DNA of 64,000 nt from an uncultured Tolumonas sp. (GCF_963676665.1 NZ_OY781378.1:1084001-1148000), one strand, 5' to 3'; positions 26,725 through 35,509 are shown, counted from the stretch's first letter. Notes: a model not told the origin generated them from the sequence alone. Numbers and translations: made by a program.

Positions 26725-27525
26725 TCATTGTTGCTGTTGCACGTCGAGTAAATTTACCGCCGCTTTTGCCTGCATGGCTTCACTCCCGCCACCAAAGCGC
26801 ACACCACGCACAGGGCAGGCATCCAGATAATCCATCCCGACAGCCAATTTCAAATGCTGGTTAGGTGAGCAGGTATTATTGGTAATATCGAAAGTATTCC
26901 AACGATCGTTCAGCCACACTTCAGCCCAGGCGTGCATAGCGACATGTGCGCAGTCAGGCGTGTAAAGATATCCGCTGACATACCGTGCTGGAATGCCAGC
27001 ACTGCGGCAACAAGCCAGAAACACATGCGTGTGATCCTGACAGACGCCATTTTTGGCGGCTAATGCTTCATCGGCAGAAAATGAAACATCAGTGGCGCCG
27101 GGGGTGTACGGCATTTTTTCCAGAATAGCTTGCATCAGCGATTGCAAACCAACTAGTGGCTGGCTGTCGTCGAGATGTTGCTGAGCTAATTCGCGTATGG
27201 GCGCAGTCGCATGTGTTAATGATGAACTGCGCAGGTATGTCAGCGGCGAAATGAGTTCTATTGCATCATCTAATTCATCTTCCAGAATTTCGACTTCACC
27301 GTGCGCATGAATTTGAATGGTTTCATGCGGGGTGTCGAGGCTCAAGACATGCAATATGTTGCCATAACCATCTGTCGTAATGGTGGCTTGTTCTGGCAGA
27401 TCTAATTGCCAGCTAACAATGCGCTGGCGTTGCGAGGTTTGTGGCGTCAGACGCAGATATTGAGTGCTGTGACGTACCATCTCGGCATAATGATATTGCG
27501 TATGATGATCGATGGTTAATTTCAT
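26725..27525 (-). CDS. transglutaminase-like cysteine peptidase-fold protein (Anbu cluster)
   Basis: A 266-residue protein with an N-terminal bacterial transglutaminase-like beta domain (KLTIDHHTQYHYAEMV) and a catalytic core. The triad is visible: Cys in KNGVCQDHTHVFL, His in AMHAWAEVWL and Asp in WNTFDITNN. There is no signal peptide. It overlaps the alpha-E gene by 4 bases (ATGA), so the two are translated together. Within the Anbu cluster it may make or break amide bonds on the unknown substrate that the ATP-grasp partner modifies; this is inference. Confidence 0.92.
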   Translation of the reverse strand: MKLTIDHHTQYHYAEMVRHSTQYLRLTPQTSQRQRIVSWQLDLPEQATITTDGYGNILHVLSLDTPHETIQIHAHGEVEILEDELDDAIELISPLTYLRSSSLTHATAPIRELAQQHLDDSQPLVGLQSLMQAILEKMPYTPGATDVSFSADEALAAKNGVCQDHTHVFLACCRSAGIPARYVSGYLYTPDCAHVAMHAWAEVWLNDRWNTFDITNNTCSPNQHLKLAVGMDYLDACPVRGVRFGGGSEAMQAKAAVNLLDVQQQQ

Positions 27526-28448
27526 AAGGCCTCCAGATAGGCTCTGTGGATGCTTTGTCCAATGGCGCCGATGTCATTCAGGAATCGGGTCAGATATTGA
27601 TGGACACCTTCCGCGAAAACTTCTTCAATTTTGCCAAACCGTAAGTTGGCGTTGAGCACCGTGGTCAGACGACGCGGTTCATAACCGGCATTACCTTCGA
27701 TAAGCGCCAATAATTGTTCAACCTCTTCAAGGCTGGCGCGCAGTGAGCGTGGTACTTCATTGCGTAAGATCAGCAGCTCTGCAACCGATTGGCGCGATAA
27801 ACCCTTATACAACGTCTGATGTGATTCATACGCGCCGACGGAGCGCAGTAACGAGTTCCAGCGGTAGAACTCGCGCACACTGTCTTCGTCTTCCTGAATG
27901 ACCTGATATTTCACATCCAGAATGCGGGCAGTATTGTCCGCACGTTCAATGAACGTACCGAGACGGATAAACCACAACACATCACCACGCATGATGGTGC
28001 CGAACGTCGCGCCACGGAACAGATGTGAGCGCTCTTTTACCCAATCGAGGAAGGCCTGTGCACTGTTATTATTAATACCTTTTTTGTGTAAAGTTTTAAT
28101 TTCCAGCCAGGTTGCGTTGATGCTTTCCCATACTTCAGATGGGATTTTGCCGCGCACGGAGTGTGCGTTATCACGGGCCATACGGATGCAGCTAAAAATG
28201 CTGCTTGGGTTTTCTTCATCCAGCCCAAAAAACGCCAGTAGATTATCCATGCTGACGTTTTTGTAACGCGCCATGAATGGTTCATGGGTACCAGTGATGG
28301 TGAGAGGGGCAATCAACTCACTGTTGTCAGCATCAATCAACGGCATCAGCGACATGGTTTGCGTAACATCCAGCATACGCGCTGTGTTTTCGGCGCGTTC
28401 CAGAAACCGGGCCATCCAATAAAGTTCGCTTGCGGTACGACTCAGCAT
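27522..28448 (-). CDS. alpha-E domain protein (Anbu cluster)
   Basis: A 308-residue, almost all-helical protein of the alpha-E (DUF403) family. Typical phrases are LSRTASELYWMARFLERAENTARMLD at the start and RLGTFIERADNTARILDVKYQ in the middle, an internal repeat of the same helical motif. It has no known catalytic residue and is found with ATP-grasp and transglutaminase partners. It overlaps the ATP-grasp gene by 7 bases and the transglutaminase-like gene by 4, so translation is tightly coupled and the products probably work in fixed ratio. Confidence 0.93.
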   Translation of the reverse strand: MLSRTASELYWMARFLERAENTARMLDVTQTMSLMPLIDADNSELIAPLTITGTHEPFMARYKNVSMDNLLAFFGLDEENPSSIFSCIRMARDNAHSVRGKIPSEVWESINATWLEIKTLHKKGINNNSAQAFLDWVKERSHLFRGATFGTIMRGDVLWFIRLGTFIERADNTARILDVKYQVIQEDEDSVREFYRWNSLLRSVGAYESHQTLYKGLSRQSVAELLILRNEVPRSLRASLEEVEQLLALIEGNAGYEPRRLTTVLNANLRFGKIEEVFAEGVHQYLTRFLNDIGAIGQSIHRAYLEAL

Positions 28449-29878
28449 AAGTTGTCCTCCATAACCCAGGTATCTTTTGTGCCACCACCCTGAGAGGAGT
28501 TCACCACCAGCGAGCCTTCGGTGAGCGCAACGCGCGTTAAACCACCAGGGATCAGCCGGATTTCTTTACCGCTTAAGACAAATGGGCGTAAATCAATGTG
28601 CCGCGGCGCTACACCAGATTCGACAAAGGTCGGGCAGGTAGAAAGCGAAAGGGTCGGTTGCGCGATATAGTTGTCTGGCCGCGCTTTCAATAAATCGCGG
28701 AATTTGGCGATTTCTGCTTTGCTGGCGCAGGGGCCGATCAACATGCCGTAGCCGCCAGCACCATGAACCTCTTTCACCACCAGTTCATCTAAATGCTCCA
28801 GCACATAACGCAGATCATCTTGCTCTCGGCACTGCCACGTCGGTACGTTGTGCAAAATCGGCTCTTCATCCAGATAGAACTTGATCATGTTCGGCACATA
28901 CGGGTAGATCGATTTATCGTCGGCGACACCCGTGCCAATCGCATTGGCCAATACCACGCCACCAGAGCGGTAAGCCGACAGTAACCCCGGCACCCCGATC
29001 AGTGAAGTTGGGTTAAACGCCAGCGGATCAAGGAATGCATCATCAATACGGCGATATATAACATCCACACGCTGTGGGCCGGTGGTGGTGCGCATAAATA
29101 CTTTGCCGTCACGCACCATCAGATCGGCGCTTTCAACCAGCTCGACACCCATCTGTTGCGCTAAGAAGCTGTGTTCAAAATAGGCGCTATTGAAGCGACC
29201 CGGTGTCATCACCACCACATTAGGGTTATCGACCGGGCTACTTTCGCGTAATGTTTGCAGCAGTAGGGCAGGGTAACGTTCTACCGGTGCAATCCGTTGC
29301 TGGCGGAACAATTCAGGGAATAACCGCATCATCATTTTGCGGTTTTCCAACATATAAGAAACGCCAGATGGCGTGCGCAGGTTATCTTCCAGCACGTAAT
29401 AACTGCCATCATGGTTGCGGATCATGTCCACGCCAGTGATGTGCGCATAGGTGTTACGGTGTAGATCAACGCCTTGCATACAGGGCTGATATTGCGCGTT
29501 AGCCAGCACTTGTGCTGCAGGAATAACACCGGCTTTCAATATGTGCTGTTCGTGATAGATGTCATGTAAGAATGCATTCAGTGCGGTAACTCGTTGGCGA
29601 ATGCCTTTGTCGAGCTGTTGCCATTCGCTGGCAGGAATGATGCGTGGGATATTATCGAAAGGGATAAGTCGTTCGGCGCCGTCTTCTTCACCGTAAACGT
29701 TGAACGTGATGCCAACTCGGTGGAACAGCAGATTTGCTTCTTCTTGTTTCTGTTTAATCGTTTTTTCGTCAGTTCGGGTCAGCCATTGCCAGTAGGTCTC
29801 GTAATGGCTTCGGCATTGTCCGTCAGGTTGTAACATTTCATCGTATAACCCGGGACCCGGTAGGTGGACTTTTAGCAT
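28442..29878 (-). CDS. circularly permuted ATP-grasp protein (Anbu cluster)
   Basis: A 478-residue circularly permuted type 2 ATP-grasp enzyme, expected to form an amide or peptide bond using ATP. Family segments include YDEMLQPDGQCRSHY, RPYVLEDNLRTPSGVSY-like text (YYVLEDNLRTPSGVSYM), VVMTPGRFNSAYFEH and VVKEVHGAGGYGMLIGP. I chose the ATG at 29878 because GAGGAG lies 6-9 bases upstream; a Met at 29926 is also in frame. It is the first gene of the four-gene Anbu operon. The substrate is unknown. Confidence 0.93.
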   Translation of the reverse strand: MLKVHLPGPGLYDEMLQPDGQCRSHYETYWQWLTRTDEKTIKQKQEEANLLFHRVGITFNVYGEEDGAERLIPFDNIPRIIPASEWQQLDKGIRQRVTALNAFLHDIYHEQHILKAGVIPAAQVLANAQYQPCMQGVDLHRNTYAHITGVDMIRNHDGSYYVLEDNLRTPSGVSYMLENRKMMMRLFPELFRQQRIAPVERYPALLLQTLRESSPVDNPNVVVMTPGRFNSAYFEHSFLAQQMGVELVESADLMVRDGKVFMRTTTGPQRVDVIYRRIDDAFLDPLAFNPTSLIGVPGLLSAYRSGGVVLANAIGTGVADDKSIYPYVPNMIKFYLDEEPILHNVPTWQCREQDDLRYVLEHLDELVVKEVHGAGGYGMLIGPCASKAEIAKFRDLLKARPDNYIAQPTLSLSTCPTFVESGVAPRHIDLRPFVLSGKEIRLIPGGLTRVALTEGSLVVNSSQGGGTKDTWVMEDNLC

Positions 29879-30202
29879 AACTGTCTCCTCGGGACTTCCT
29901 TGTAATTTAACTAACGCAAGGGTCATGCCAGAGCAGCTTGAATCTCAATTTTAAGGTAAATATCTGTTACGTCTTTATAAATCACTAAGATATATGCATC
30001 TTTTGTCAGTGAGCTGGGATGGTTGCACTCTAATGGGGCTTACTAAAGGCGTGGTTTGCTCGTTATTGGTGGCGTGATGAAAAGTTGTTTGTATCTTGAA
30101 TGTATTGTGAGGCAGCTGTTTCAGGTGGATGCACCAATTAAGGTGTTTTTTAGTCAATGTAAAAAGGGGAGTTTTAAACTCCCCTTTTTATTTTTAACTG
30201 AA
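29879..30202. other. gene-less stretch upstream of the Anbu operon
   Basis: About 320 bases that should hold the promoter of the leftward Anbu operon. I see no convincing promoter pair. The only clear structure is the hairpin at 30161-30189. A possible 64-codon frame across this region has no ribosome site and is not called. Confidence 0.5.
30161..30189. terminator. hairpin with A and T tails next to the insertion element
   Basis: AAAAAGGGGAG and CTCCCCTTTTT are inverted repeats around TTTTAAA, a symmetrical terminator that can act on both strands. It lies just outside the IS200-type element and may insulate it from the flanking operon. Confidence 0.7.
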
Positions 30203-30253
30203 AACCACGTCCTATGGACGTGGTTATCTACTTTTTGGCTCTGCCTATAGATG

Positions 30254-30313
30254 CTACTCATGGAAAATCCAAATCTGTTGTCCCCACAACCGATAAGGAA
30301 AATCCATGAGTAG
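30254..30313 (+). promoter_or_regulatory. stem-loop hiding the transposase start codon
   Basis: CTACTCATGGA (30254-30264) is a perfect inverted repeat of TCCATGAGTAG (30303-30313), which contains the tnpA ATG. Between them a small hairpin GTTGT-CCCC-ACAAC (30277-30290) and the ribosome site AAGGA (~30295-30299) are looped. IS200 transposase is known to be repressed by a leader stem-loop; this element shows the same design. Confidence 0.7.
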
Positions 30314-30743
30314 ATTTGAAAAAGCATCCCATGTGATCTGGCATTGTCAATATCACATAATTTGGACCCCTAAGTGCCGTTTTCGTATATTGAAAGACAA
30401 TGTAGGGAAAGAAGTTTATCGACAGATTCGGATATTGTGCGACCAATTGAAAATACAGATAGTTGAATTAAATGTCCAAATAGACCATGTGCATCTTTTG
30501 GTAAAAATTCCGCCTAGGTTATCAGTATCTGAAGTTATGGGTCATTTGAAAGGAAGAACAGCGATCCGATTGTTCAATAAATTTCCCTATTTGAGAAAGC
30601 ATAAGTTATGGGGAAATCATTTTTGGGCAAAGGGTTATTGCGTTGACACCGTAGGTGTGAATGCAGAAATGATAAAGAAATATGTAAAGTACCAAGAGAA
30701 ACACGAGCTGGATGATAAACAATTGTCATTGCAGAATATCTAA
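30306..30743 (+). CDS. tnpA: IS200-type HUH transposase TnpA
   Basis: A 145-residue Y1 transposase that cuts and rejoins single-stranded DNA. The HUH motif is in IDHVHLLVKIP, and the catalytic Tyr is expected in the helix IKKYVKYQE, after FWAKGYCVDTVG. Length is normal for IS200 TnpA (~140-155) and the frame is open, so the element looks potentially active. Its start codon lies inside a leader stem-loop, which implies low translation. Only one copy is visible in this window. Confidence 0.95.
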   Translation: MSRFEKASHVIWHCQYHIIWTPKCRFRILKDNVGKEVYRQIRILCDQLKIQIVELNVQIDHVHLLVKIPPRLSVSEVMGHLKGRTAIRLFNKFPYLRKHKLWGNHFWAKGYCVDTVGVNAEMIKKYVKYQEKHELDDKQLSLQNI

Positions 30744-30843
30744 ACTGAAAGGCGAAGGCCCTCAGGGTAAAAGCCAAGTACGCCCCTATGGGGCGCTAAA
30801 GCAATGCCGCCTTCTATGAAGGCGGATTTTTACTAAATCGGAT

Positions 30844-31950
30844 TTATTCAGCGATCAGTTGATACTGTTCGCGCAGAATATCGATGATTTCCTGTTTCGG
30901 ATTTTCACTCAACGTCAGTTTCTGACCGATGATTTTTTCTGCGATACCAACATAAGTGCGGGAAATATCCATCATAACGGCTTCCGGCAACTTGTTATCG
31001 CGTGCCAGTGCAGCACGTTCAGGCATACGGTCTTTATTGAGCAGAATGTCAGGATCAGGGAAATGGTTCAGCAACCACTGACGGAAGCCTTCTTTGGATT
31101 GCTCAATGATTTTGCCTTCACGATAAGCAGCGCCATCCCAAATGCGAGAGCTATCTGGTGTGCCAACTTCATCCATATAGATCAACTTGTCGTTGCCGGC
31201 CGCATCTTTGACATAACCAAATTCAAATTTAGTATCTACAAAGACTTCATCCAGTGCGGCTAAGGCGTCGCTGATCACATTGAAACCTTCTTTCAGCAAT
31301 TTTTCATACAGATCGATATCGGCAATGCTTAGGAAATTGAAGGCTTTATAATGACGTTCCAGATCGGCGCGGGAAACGTTAACGTCATCCGCTTCTGGTA
31401 CACCTTCCAAGCCACGCATAATACCTTTGGTGGATGGGGTGATCAGTGTTTCTGGCAGTTTTTGTTCTTTCTGCAGCCCTTCAGGCAGGGTAATGCCGCA
31501 GAATTCACGTTCGCCTTTGCTGTATGCACGCCACATGGAGCCTGTGATGTACTGACGAGCAATGGCTTCAACCATTACCGGACGGGCTTTTTGCACGATC
31601 CATACAAACGGATGCGGAATATCCAGAATGTGGCTGTCAGCCAAACCTTTTTGTTTGAACAGCTTGAACCAGTGATTAGAAATGGCGTTTAGTGCAGCAC
31701 CTTTACCTGGCACACCGTTTAGACCGTCTTCACCTTGCCAAATGCAATCGAAAGCAGAGATGCGATCACTGATCACCATGATGGCCAGCGGCGCATCAGC
31801 AGGCACATCGTAACCTTTTTCACGGATCAAACGGGCACTGTCTTCAGCTGTAAGCCAGTACACGCTACGTACTTTACCGGAGTGGACTGGTTTATCAGTG
31901 CGAATTGGTAAATCGTCGTTTACCGCAAGAACTTTATCTGCAAGGCTCAT
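30844..31950 (-). CDS. purC: SAICAR synthase
   Basis: PurC joins aspartate to CAIR in de novo purine synthesis, using ATP. The protein is 367 residues, the long form found in Vibrio-like and Aeromonas-like bacteria rather than the ~237-residue E. coli form. Recognisable segments are HSGKVRSVY (ATP loop), [38 protein letters not shown] and [14 protein letters not shown] chose ATG 31950 because AAAGGA lies upstream; a Met at 32007 is in frame but unlikely. No full PurR box was found upstream. Confidence 0.95.
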   Translation of the reverse strand: MSLADKVLAVNDDLPIRTDKPVHSGKVRSVYWLTAEDSARLIREKGYDVPADAPLAIMVISDRISAFDCIWQGEDGLNGVPGKGAALNAISNHWFKLFKQKGLADSHILDIPHPFVWIVQKARPVMVEAIARQYITGSMWRAYSKGEREFCGITLPEGLQKEQKLPETLITPSTKGIMRGLEGVPEADDVNVSRADLERHYKAFNFLSIADIDLYEKLLKEGFNVISDALAALDEVFVDTKFEFGYVKDAAGNDKLIYMDEVGTPDSSRIWDGAAYREGKIIEQSKEGFRQWLLNHFPDPDILLNKDRMPERAALARDNKLPEAVMMDISRTYVGIAEKIIGQKLTLSENPKQEIIDILREQYQLIAE

Positions 31951-32254
31951 AGAGTTCCTTTCTATAGATATAGGCTGATGGGAAGGGCTGAATTGTAGCA
32001 GAATCACTTCGATGCAACACTATTCACAACGTTTTCCTTTCTTTTTGATAACAAACAAAAGAGAGTTGATTGACACTTTTAATGAGAAAATAAGTGCAAT
32101 ATCAGCGAGATATTTATCACAAACTTAGCGTTGTTCTCATTTTTTGATATCCACATTAGCTACAGATGAATCAATCATAATATTATTGCGAAAGAACATA
32201 TTGCGGCATTGATTCAGCTAACCTATTGATGTGCAGAATATTAAGGGGATGTTT
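31951..32254. other. AT-rich divergent intergenic region
   Basis: About 300 bases between leftward purC and the first rightward paralogue; it must hold both promoters. A TTGACA occurs at 32070-32075 but without a -10 at normal spacing. A partial PurR-like half-site lies near 32022-32037 (CACAACGTTTTCC) with too many mismatches to call. Confidence 0.4.
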
Positions 32255-32746
32255 GTGAGTAGTACAAAGCAGTCATATGAAGCACTCTTAGTGGAGCGTG
32301 CCTGGGATAAAGATACACAAATCAGTTTTTTTCTTGAGTACATTGAAGAATATAAACTCGCTGATCATTTCTTATCTTATTTGGGCTTAAAGCCAATTGC
32401 GACACTAAGCACAATTATCTCTTCTAAAGAGTATTCGACAGAGCAGCTCATTGAAATAATAGTTAAAAATGAACGAATTTCTGAAATTATCAAAGAAAAC
32501 TCGTTAGTAACTAAAGATGAGAGCCCATGGACTACACCGAACATTGTTAAATGTGTCAGAGAGTCGCTTTCTGTGGCATTGGAACCTGAAGATGAGCAGT
32601 TAGAAAAGGAATTGCTGGCCTATTTTAATCTGCGTCACGCCTCGTTTATTAAACCATTACAAGAGCAGAGGCCGACTGAATCACAGCCATCTGATGGCGA
32701 TGAGTTTTTTGACAATATTTTCAGTCGTTATGCAAAATTTGGCTAA
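32255..32746 (+). CDS. hypothetical protein, first of a tandem paralogous pair
   Basis: A 163-residue soluble, mostly helical acidic protein of unknown function. GTG at 32255 is preferred because AAGGGG ends 6 bases upstream; GTG 32231 and ATG 32249 are in frame. It shares clear similarity with the next gene: SYEALLVERAWDKDTQISFF against QYDELVSARLWDKETQINYF, then FLEYxEEYKL-x-HFLSYL-LK, IISS-x-Y-x-x-EQLIE and ELL-YFN-x-H. There is no signal peptide, membrane segment or recognised motif. The C-terminal tail is not conserved between the two. Confidence 0.7.
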   Translation: MSSTKQSYEALLVERAWDKDTQISFFLEYIEEYKLADHFLSYLGLKPIATLSTIISSKEYSTEQLIEIIVKNERISEIIKENSLVTKDESPWTTPNIVKCVRESLSVALEPEDEQLEKELLAYFNLRHASFIKPLQEQRPTESQPSDGDEFFDNIFSRYAKFG

Positions 32747-32806
32747 CCGACCCAATACTGAACATAGCTAGTATCGTTTATACCAGTTGATTCTGCTCCA
32801 AAAAAT

Positions 32807-32829
32807 AGCAGGAATAGCGAATTCCTGCT
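32807..32829 (+). terminator. hairpin between the paralogous genes
   Basis: AGCAGGAAT-AGCGA-ATTCCTGCT, a 9-bp perfect stem followed by a T-poor tail. It may end or attenuate the first paralogue's transcript before the second. Confidence 0.5.
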
Positions 32830-32942
32830 TTAAGCATTTCTTTCACCAAAATCGTGCGCTCCGGCACTGGATTTGCATTTAACCTTTTTAGTAGTTCATT
32901 GAGACCAATGAAGGTGTGTTTAATGCGTAAAAGAGGGGAATG

Positions 32943-33419
32943 ATGCACATGAACGGAGCAAAACAGCAGTATGACGAGTTAGTTTCAGCCCGTTTGTGGG
33001 ATAAAGAGACGCAAATCAATTACTTCCTTGAATATGCGGAAGAATATAAATTATCCGCACATTTTTTGTCTTACCTGGCACTAAAAGCTTCGGCAGCGTC
33101 TGAGCCAATTATCTCTTCAAATAATTATACACCCGAGCAACTCATTGAAATGCTTAGTCAAAGCGAACGTATTGCAACGGTAATAAAAGAAAATGCACTG
33201 GTGACTCAGGCTGTCGATCCTTGGTTGGCTCCGCGTGTAATTGAATGTATTGCCAGTTGTATTTCTGTGGCTGTGGACCCGGACAATAAACAATTAGTGC
33301 AGGAACTGTTGACCTATTTTAATGTAAAACACTCATTTTTAATTCGGTCGATGCATAAATCATCAAGTGTTGAATCGGATGTGGTATCGGATAAATATCG
33401 GTTCGGAGCAAGAGGGTAA
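32943..33419 (+). CDS. hypothetical protein, second of a tandem paralogous pair
   Basis: A ~158-residue paralogue of the preceding gene, sharing the pattern LWDKETQINYFLEYAEEYKL, AHFLSYLALK, YTPEQLIE and ELLTYFNVKHSF. The ribosome site GAGGGG is just upstream; ATGs at 32940, 32943 and 32949 are all in frame. The conserved N-terminal two thirds and divergent tail suggest an ancient tandem duplication with kept fold. Function is unknown; the helical, acidic, cytoplasmic make-up would fit a small interaction or regulatory protein. Confidence 0.7.
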   Translation: MHMNGAKQQYDELVSARLWDKETQINYFLEYAEEYKLSAHFLSYLALKASAASEPIISSNNYTPEQLIEMLSQSERIATVIKENALVTQAVDPWLAPRVIECIASCISVAVDPDNKQLVQELLTYFNVKHSFLIRSMHKSSSVESDVVSDKYRFGARG

Positions 33420-33541
33420 CCAGATCATTCGCTATCTGTATTGAGATCATGTTAGTTTGAGATAACCACCTTATGTTCACATGGTCCGTTCGCATTCCGC
33501 TGAACTGAATCCTGGTTCATATAAATCAGGAGATAAGATTG

Positions 33542-34195
33542 ATGAGCAACCAGCAATGGAAAGCGAAGTGGAAGCGTGATGATATCGCGTTTCATCAGTC
33601 AAAAATTAACCCGCTGTTACCGCAATTCTGGTCAACACTCGACTTAACTGTCGGCGATACGGTGCTGGTTCCTTTATGTGGCAAAAGTCTGGATATGGAC
33701 TGGCTGCTGGATGCGGGCTATAAGGTTTTCGGCATTGAGTTGAGTCATATTGCGATTCAGGCTTTTTTTGCGGGTCGAGGTTTGGTGCCAAATCGACAAC
33801 GGCATGGCCGTTTTGTTCGTTGGTCGCATGGTAATGTGGAAATCTGGTGTGGTGATCTGTTCGATCTTTGTGCCGCTGATCTACTTAATATTAGCGCTAT
33901 CTACGATTGTGCTGCATTGACTGCGTTGCCTGAACAGACTCGTCGGCAGTATGTTCGTCATTTGGGGGAGTTGTTACCTTTAACGAGCCAGATCTTATTA
34001 CTGACAACCGAATCTGCCGATGACATCACGTCGATATTACCATTAGCGATAGACAGTGAAGTGGCTAGCCTCTATGCGTCTCGCTATAGCATTGAATTGT
34101 TGCATGGTAAGCAGTGTATGAAGATCGACCCGGAATATCCGCATGAACCAGCCAGAATGCTGGAAGAAAAAGTATATCGAATGCGGCCTCATTAG
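33542..34195 (+). CDS. tpm: thiopurine S-methyltransferase-family methyltransferase
   Basis: A 217-residue class I SAM-dependent methyltransferase. TPMT-family segments are visible: WKAKWKRDDIAFHQSKINPLL, VLVPLCGKSLDMDWLLDAGYKVFGIELS (SAM site), and IYDCAALTALPEQTRRQYV. Length equals the bacterial family (~218). Bacterial TPMT members methylate thiols, selenium or tellurium compounds; the natural substrate is not clear. ATG 33542 is chosen over TTG 33539 because AGGAGA is 8 bases upstream. Confidence 0.93.
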   Translation: MSNQQWKAKWKRDDIAFHQSKINPLLPQFWSTLDLTVGDTVLVPLCGKSLDMDWLLDAGYKVFGIELSHIAIQAFFAGRGLVPNRQRHGRFVRWSHGNVEIWCGDLFDLCAADLLNISAIYDCAALTALPEQTRRQYVRHLGELLPLTSQILLLTTESADDITSILPLAIDSEVASLYASRYSIELLHGKQCMKIDPEYPHEPARMLEEKVYRMRPH

Positions 34196-34508
34196 CGGCT
34201 ATGGTGTGAAGAAAAAGTAGCGTCAGTTTAATCAAAGCTAATGTGTTATAATAACCATCCAAGATCATACCGTTAATTTGTATGTCGGCCACTCACTCTG
34301 AATTTTTGGGGTAAGCAATTCTGCTGGCGGATTCTCCTTGTGTTATCTCCATCTCTTATTGCCGCGCATCTGTGGCGATCCCTCCATAATCTATTGATTT
34401 TCCGACGTTCGATCGATCATTGAAGGTTTTATTGTCTCAGCTGTTTTCAGTTGGGCACGGTTTCCTTTTGGTGTTTGAAACGATGTCGATCATCTGAGGT
34501 CTTACAAC
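34196..34508 (+). promoter_or_regulatory. long leader region before the glycosyltransferase gene
   Basis: About 310 bases without a gene. A good extended -10 (TGTTATAAT, TATAAT at 34247-34252) has only a weak -35, and would give a leader of about 250 bases. A GGCGGATTCT at ~34327 resembles an ops element only loosely. No hairpin with a T-run is seen. The leader length itself is unusual. Confidence 0.4.
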
Positions 34509-35435
34509 ATGATCGCATATCTTATTTTAGTACACCGTTATCCGAACCAGTTCAAACGACTCTTCAAGGCGATTTATCATCCATCCAGTCATTACATGAT
34601 CCATGTCGATAAGCGTTCTGGTGCCGAGTTGCAGACAGAAATAAGCGATTTTCTGGCGGAATATCCGAATGCCTCGATGTTAAAAAGTGAAAAAGCGTTG
34701 TGGGGTGGATACAGTCTGGTTGATGCCGAATTACGCGGTATGAACGAATTATTAAACATGGGGTTGGAATGGAAATTCTTTATCAATCTCAGTGCGCAAG
34801 ATTTCCCGCTAAAGTCACAGACATACATCCATAATTATCTGAATCAGCACATTGGCAAAGACTTTTTGAAGGTGGCTAATCAGGCCGAAATTAGACCGGA
34901 TACCATGCATCGCTTAGAAGAGTTTGTTACGGAAACAGATAATGAAATTATCAGTGAACCCGTTCAAAAACGGGCATTTCTTAAAGGTGTGACGCCTTAC
35001 ATCGGTAATCAGTGGATGATCCTGAGCCGTAAATTTTGTGAATTTATCTCTCGTAGCCCGGAAGTCGATCGTTTCCGCGATTTTTATCGCAACACCCTCA
35101 TTGCCGACGAAGGTTTCTTCCAAACCGTGATCATGAACACCAGCTATAAAGCCGCGATTGTGAATGATGATAAACGAGCGATTGACTGGATACCGATGGG
35201 CACTATCAAGTTGCGTCCACGTGATTTTACGGCTGACGATGCTGAATTCTTGAAGAATAGTGACGATTTATTTGCCCGCAAGTTTGATGAAACCGTTGAT
35301 CAGAATATTTTAACGATTCTTGAAGAACATCTGGTTCAGTCATCGGCGACGCCGGCAAAACTGATTGCGCCGCAGAGAGCTAAATATCCAACCGGTATTG
35401 CAGCTAATGCGATGACAGAAGCATTAGCTGAATAA
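34509..35435 (+). CDS. GT14 (core-2/I-branching type) glycosyltransferase
   Basis: A 308-residue protein of the beta-1,6-N-acetylglucosaminyltransferase-like family. Family segments are AYLILVHRYPNQFKRLFKAIYH, IHVDKRS, LWGGYSLVDAELRGMNELL and FINLSAQDFPLKS, then QWMILSRKFCEFI and ADEGFFQTVIMNT. There is no membrane segment or signal. Bacterial members usually act on surface polysaccharides, but no polysaccharide genes surround it here, so acceptor and donor are unknown. It is followed by a strong terminator. Confidence 0.88.
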   Translation: MIAYLILVHRYPNQFKRLFKAIYHPSSHYMIHVDKRSGAELQTEISDFLAEYPNASMLKSEKALWGGYSLVDAELRGMNELLNMGLEWKFFINLSAQDFPLKSQTYIHNYLNQHIGKDFLKVANQAEIRPDTMHRLEEFVTETDNEIISEPVQKRAFLKGVTPYIGNQWMILSRKFCEFISRSPEVDRFRDFYRNTLIADEGFFQTVIMNTSYKAAIVNDDKRAIDWIPMGTIKLRPRDFTADDAEFLKNSDDLFARKFDETVDQNILTILEEHLVQSSATPAKLIAPQRAKYPTGIAANAMTEALAE

Positions 35436-35451
35436 CCATCATGCATTACGC

Positions 35452-35487
35452 AAAAAGCCCGGACGATTGGTTTCATCCGGGCTTTTT
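35452..35487. terminator. bidirectional terminator between GT14 and cvfB genes
   Basis: AAAAAGCCCGGA and TCCGGGCTTTTT are perfect 12-base inverted repeats around a 12-base loop, with A and T tails on both strands. Confidence 0.9.
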
Positions 35488-35509
35488 AATGTCTATTTTT
35501 AAAGCGCAG

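Larger units (their letters stand above)
30200..30830 (+). mobile_element. IS200/IS605-type insertion element (tnpA only)
   Basis: A single HUH transposase gene is flanked by subterminal hairpins rather than terminal inverted repeats, as in IS200. Left hairpin: AACCACGTCC-TAT-GGACGTGGTT (30203-30225). Right hairpins: CGCCCC-TAT-GGGGCG (30781-30795) and CCGCCTTC-TAT-GAAGGCGG (30807-30825). All three share a TAT loop. There is no tnpB. The ends are approximate because cleavage sites cannot be fixed without an empty-site comparison. It sits between the Anbu operon and purC and interrupts no gene. Confidence 0.8.

Noticed and set aside
29990-30250. Small reading frames in the stretch before the insertion element
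   Set aside because: No ribosome site, unusual composition, and they run across a terminator hairpin and the element's left hairpin.
32022-32037. PurR operator before purC
   Set aside because: Only one half fits the consensus; the other half has several mismatches.
34320-34340. ops/JUMPstart element before the GT14 gene
   Set aside because: GGCGGATTCT departs from GGCGGTAGNNT in key bases and no polysaccharide operon follows.
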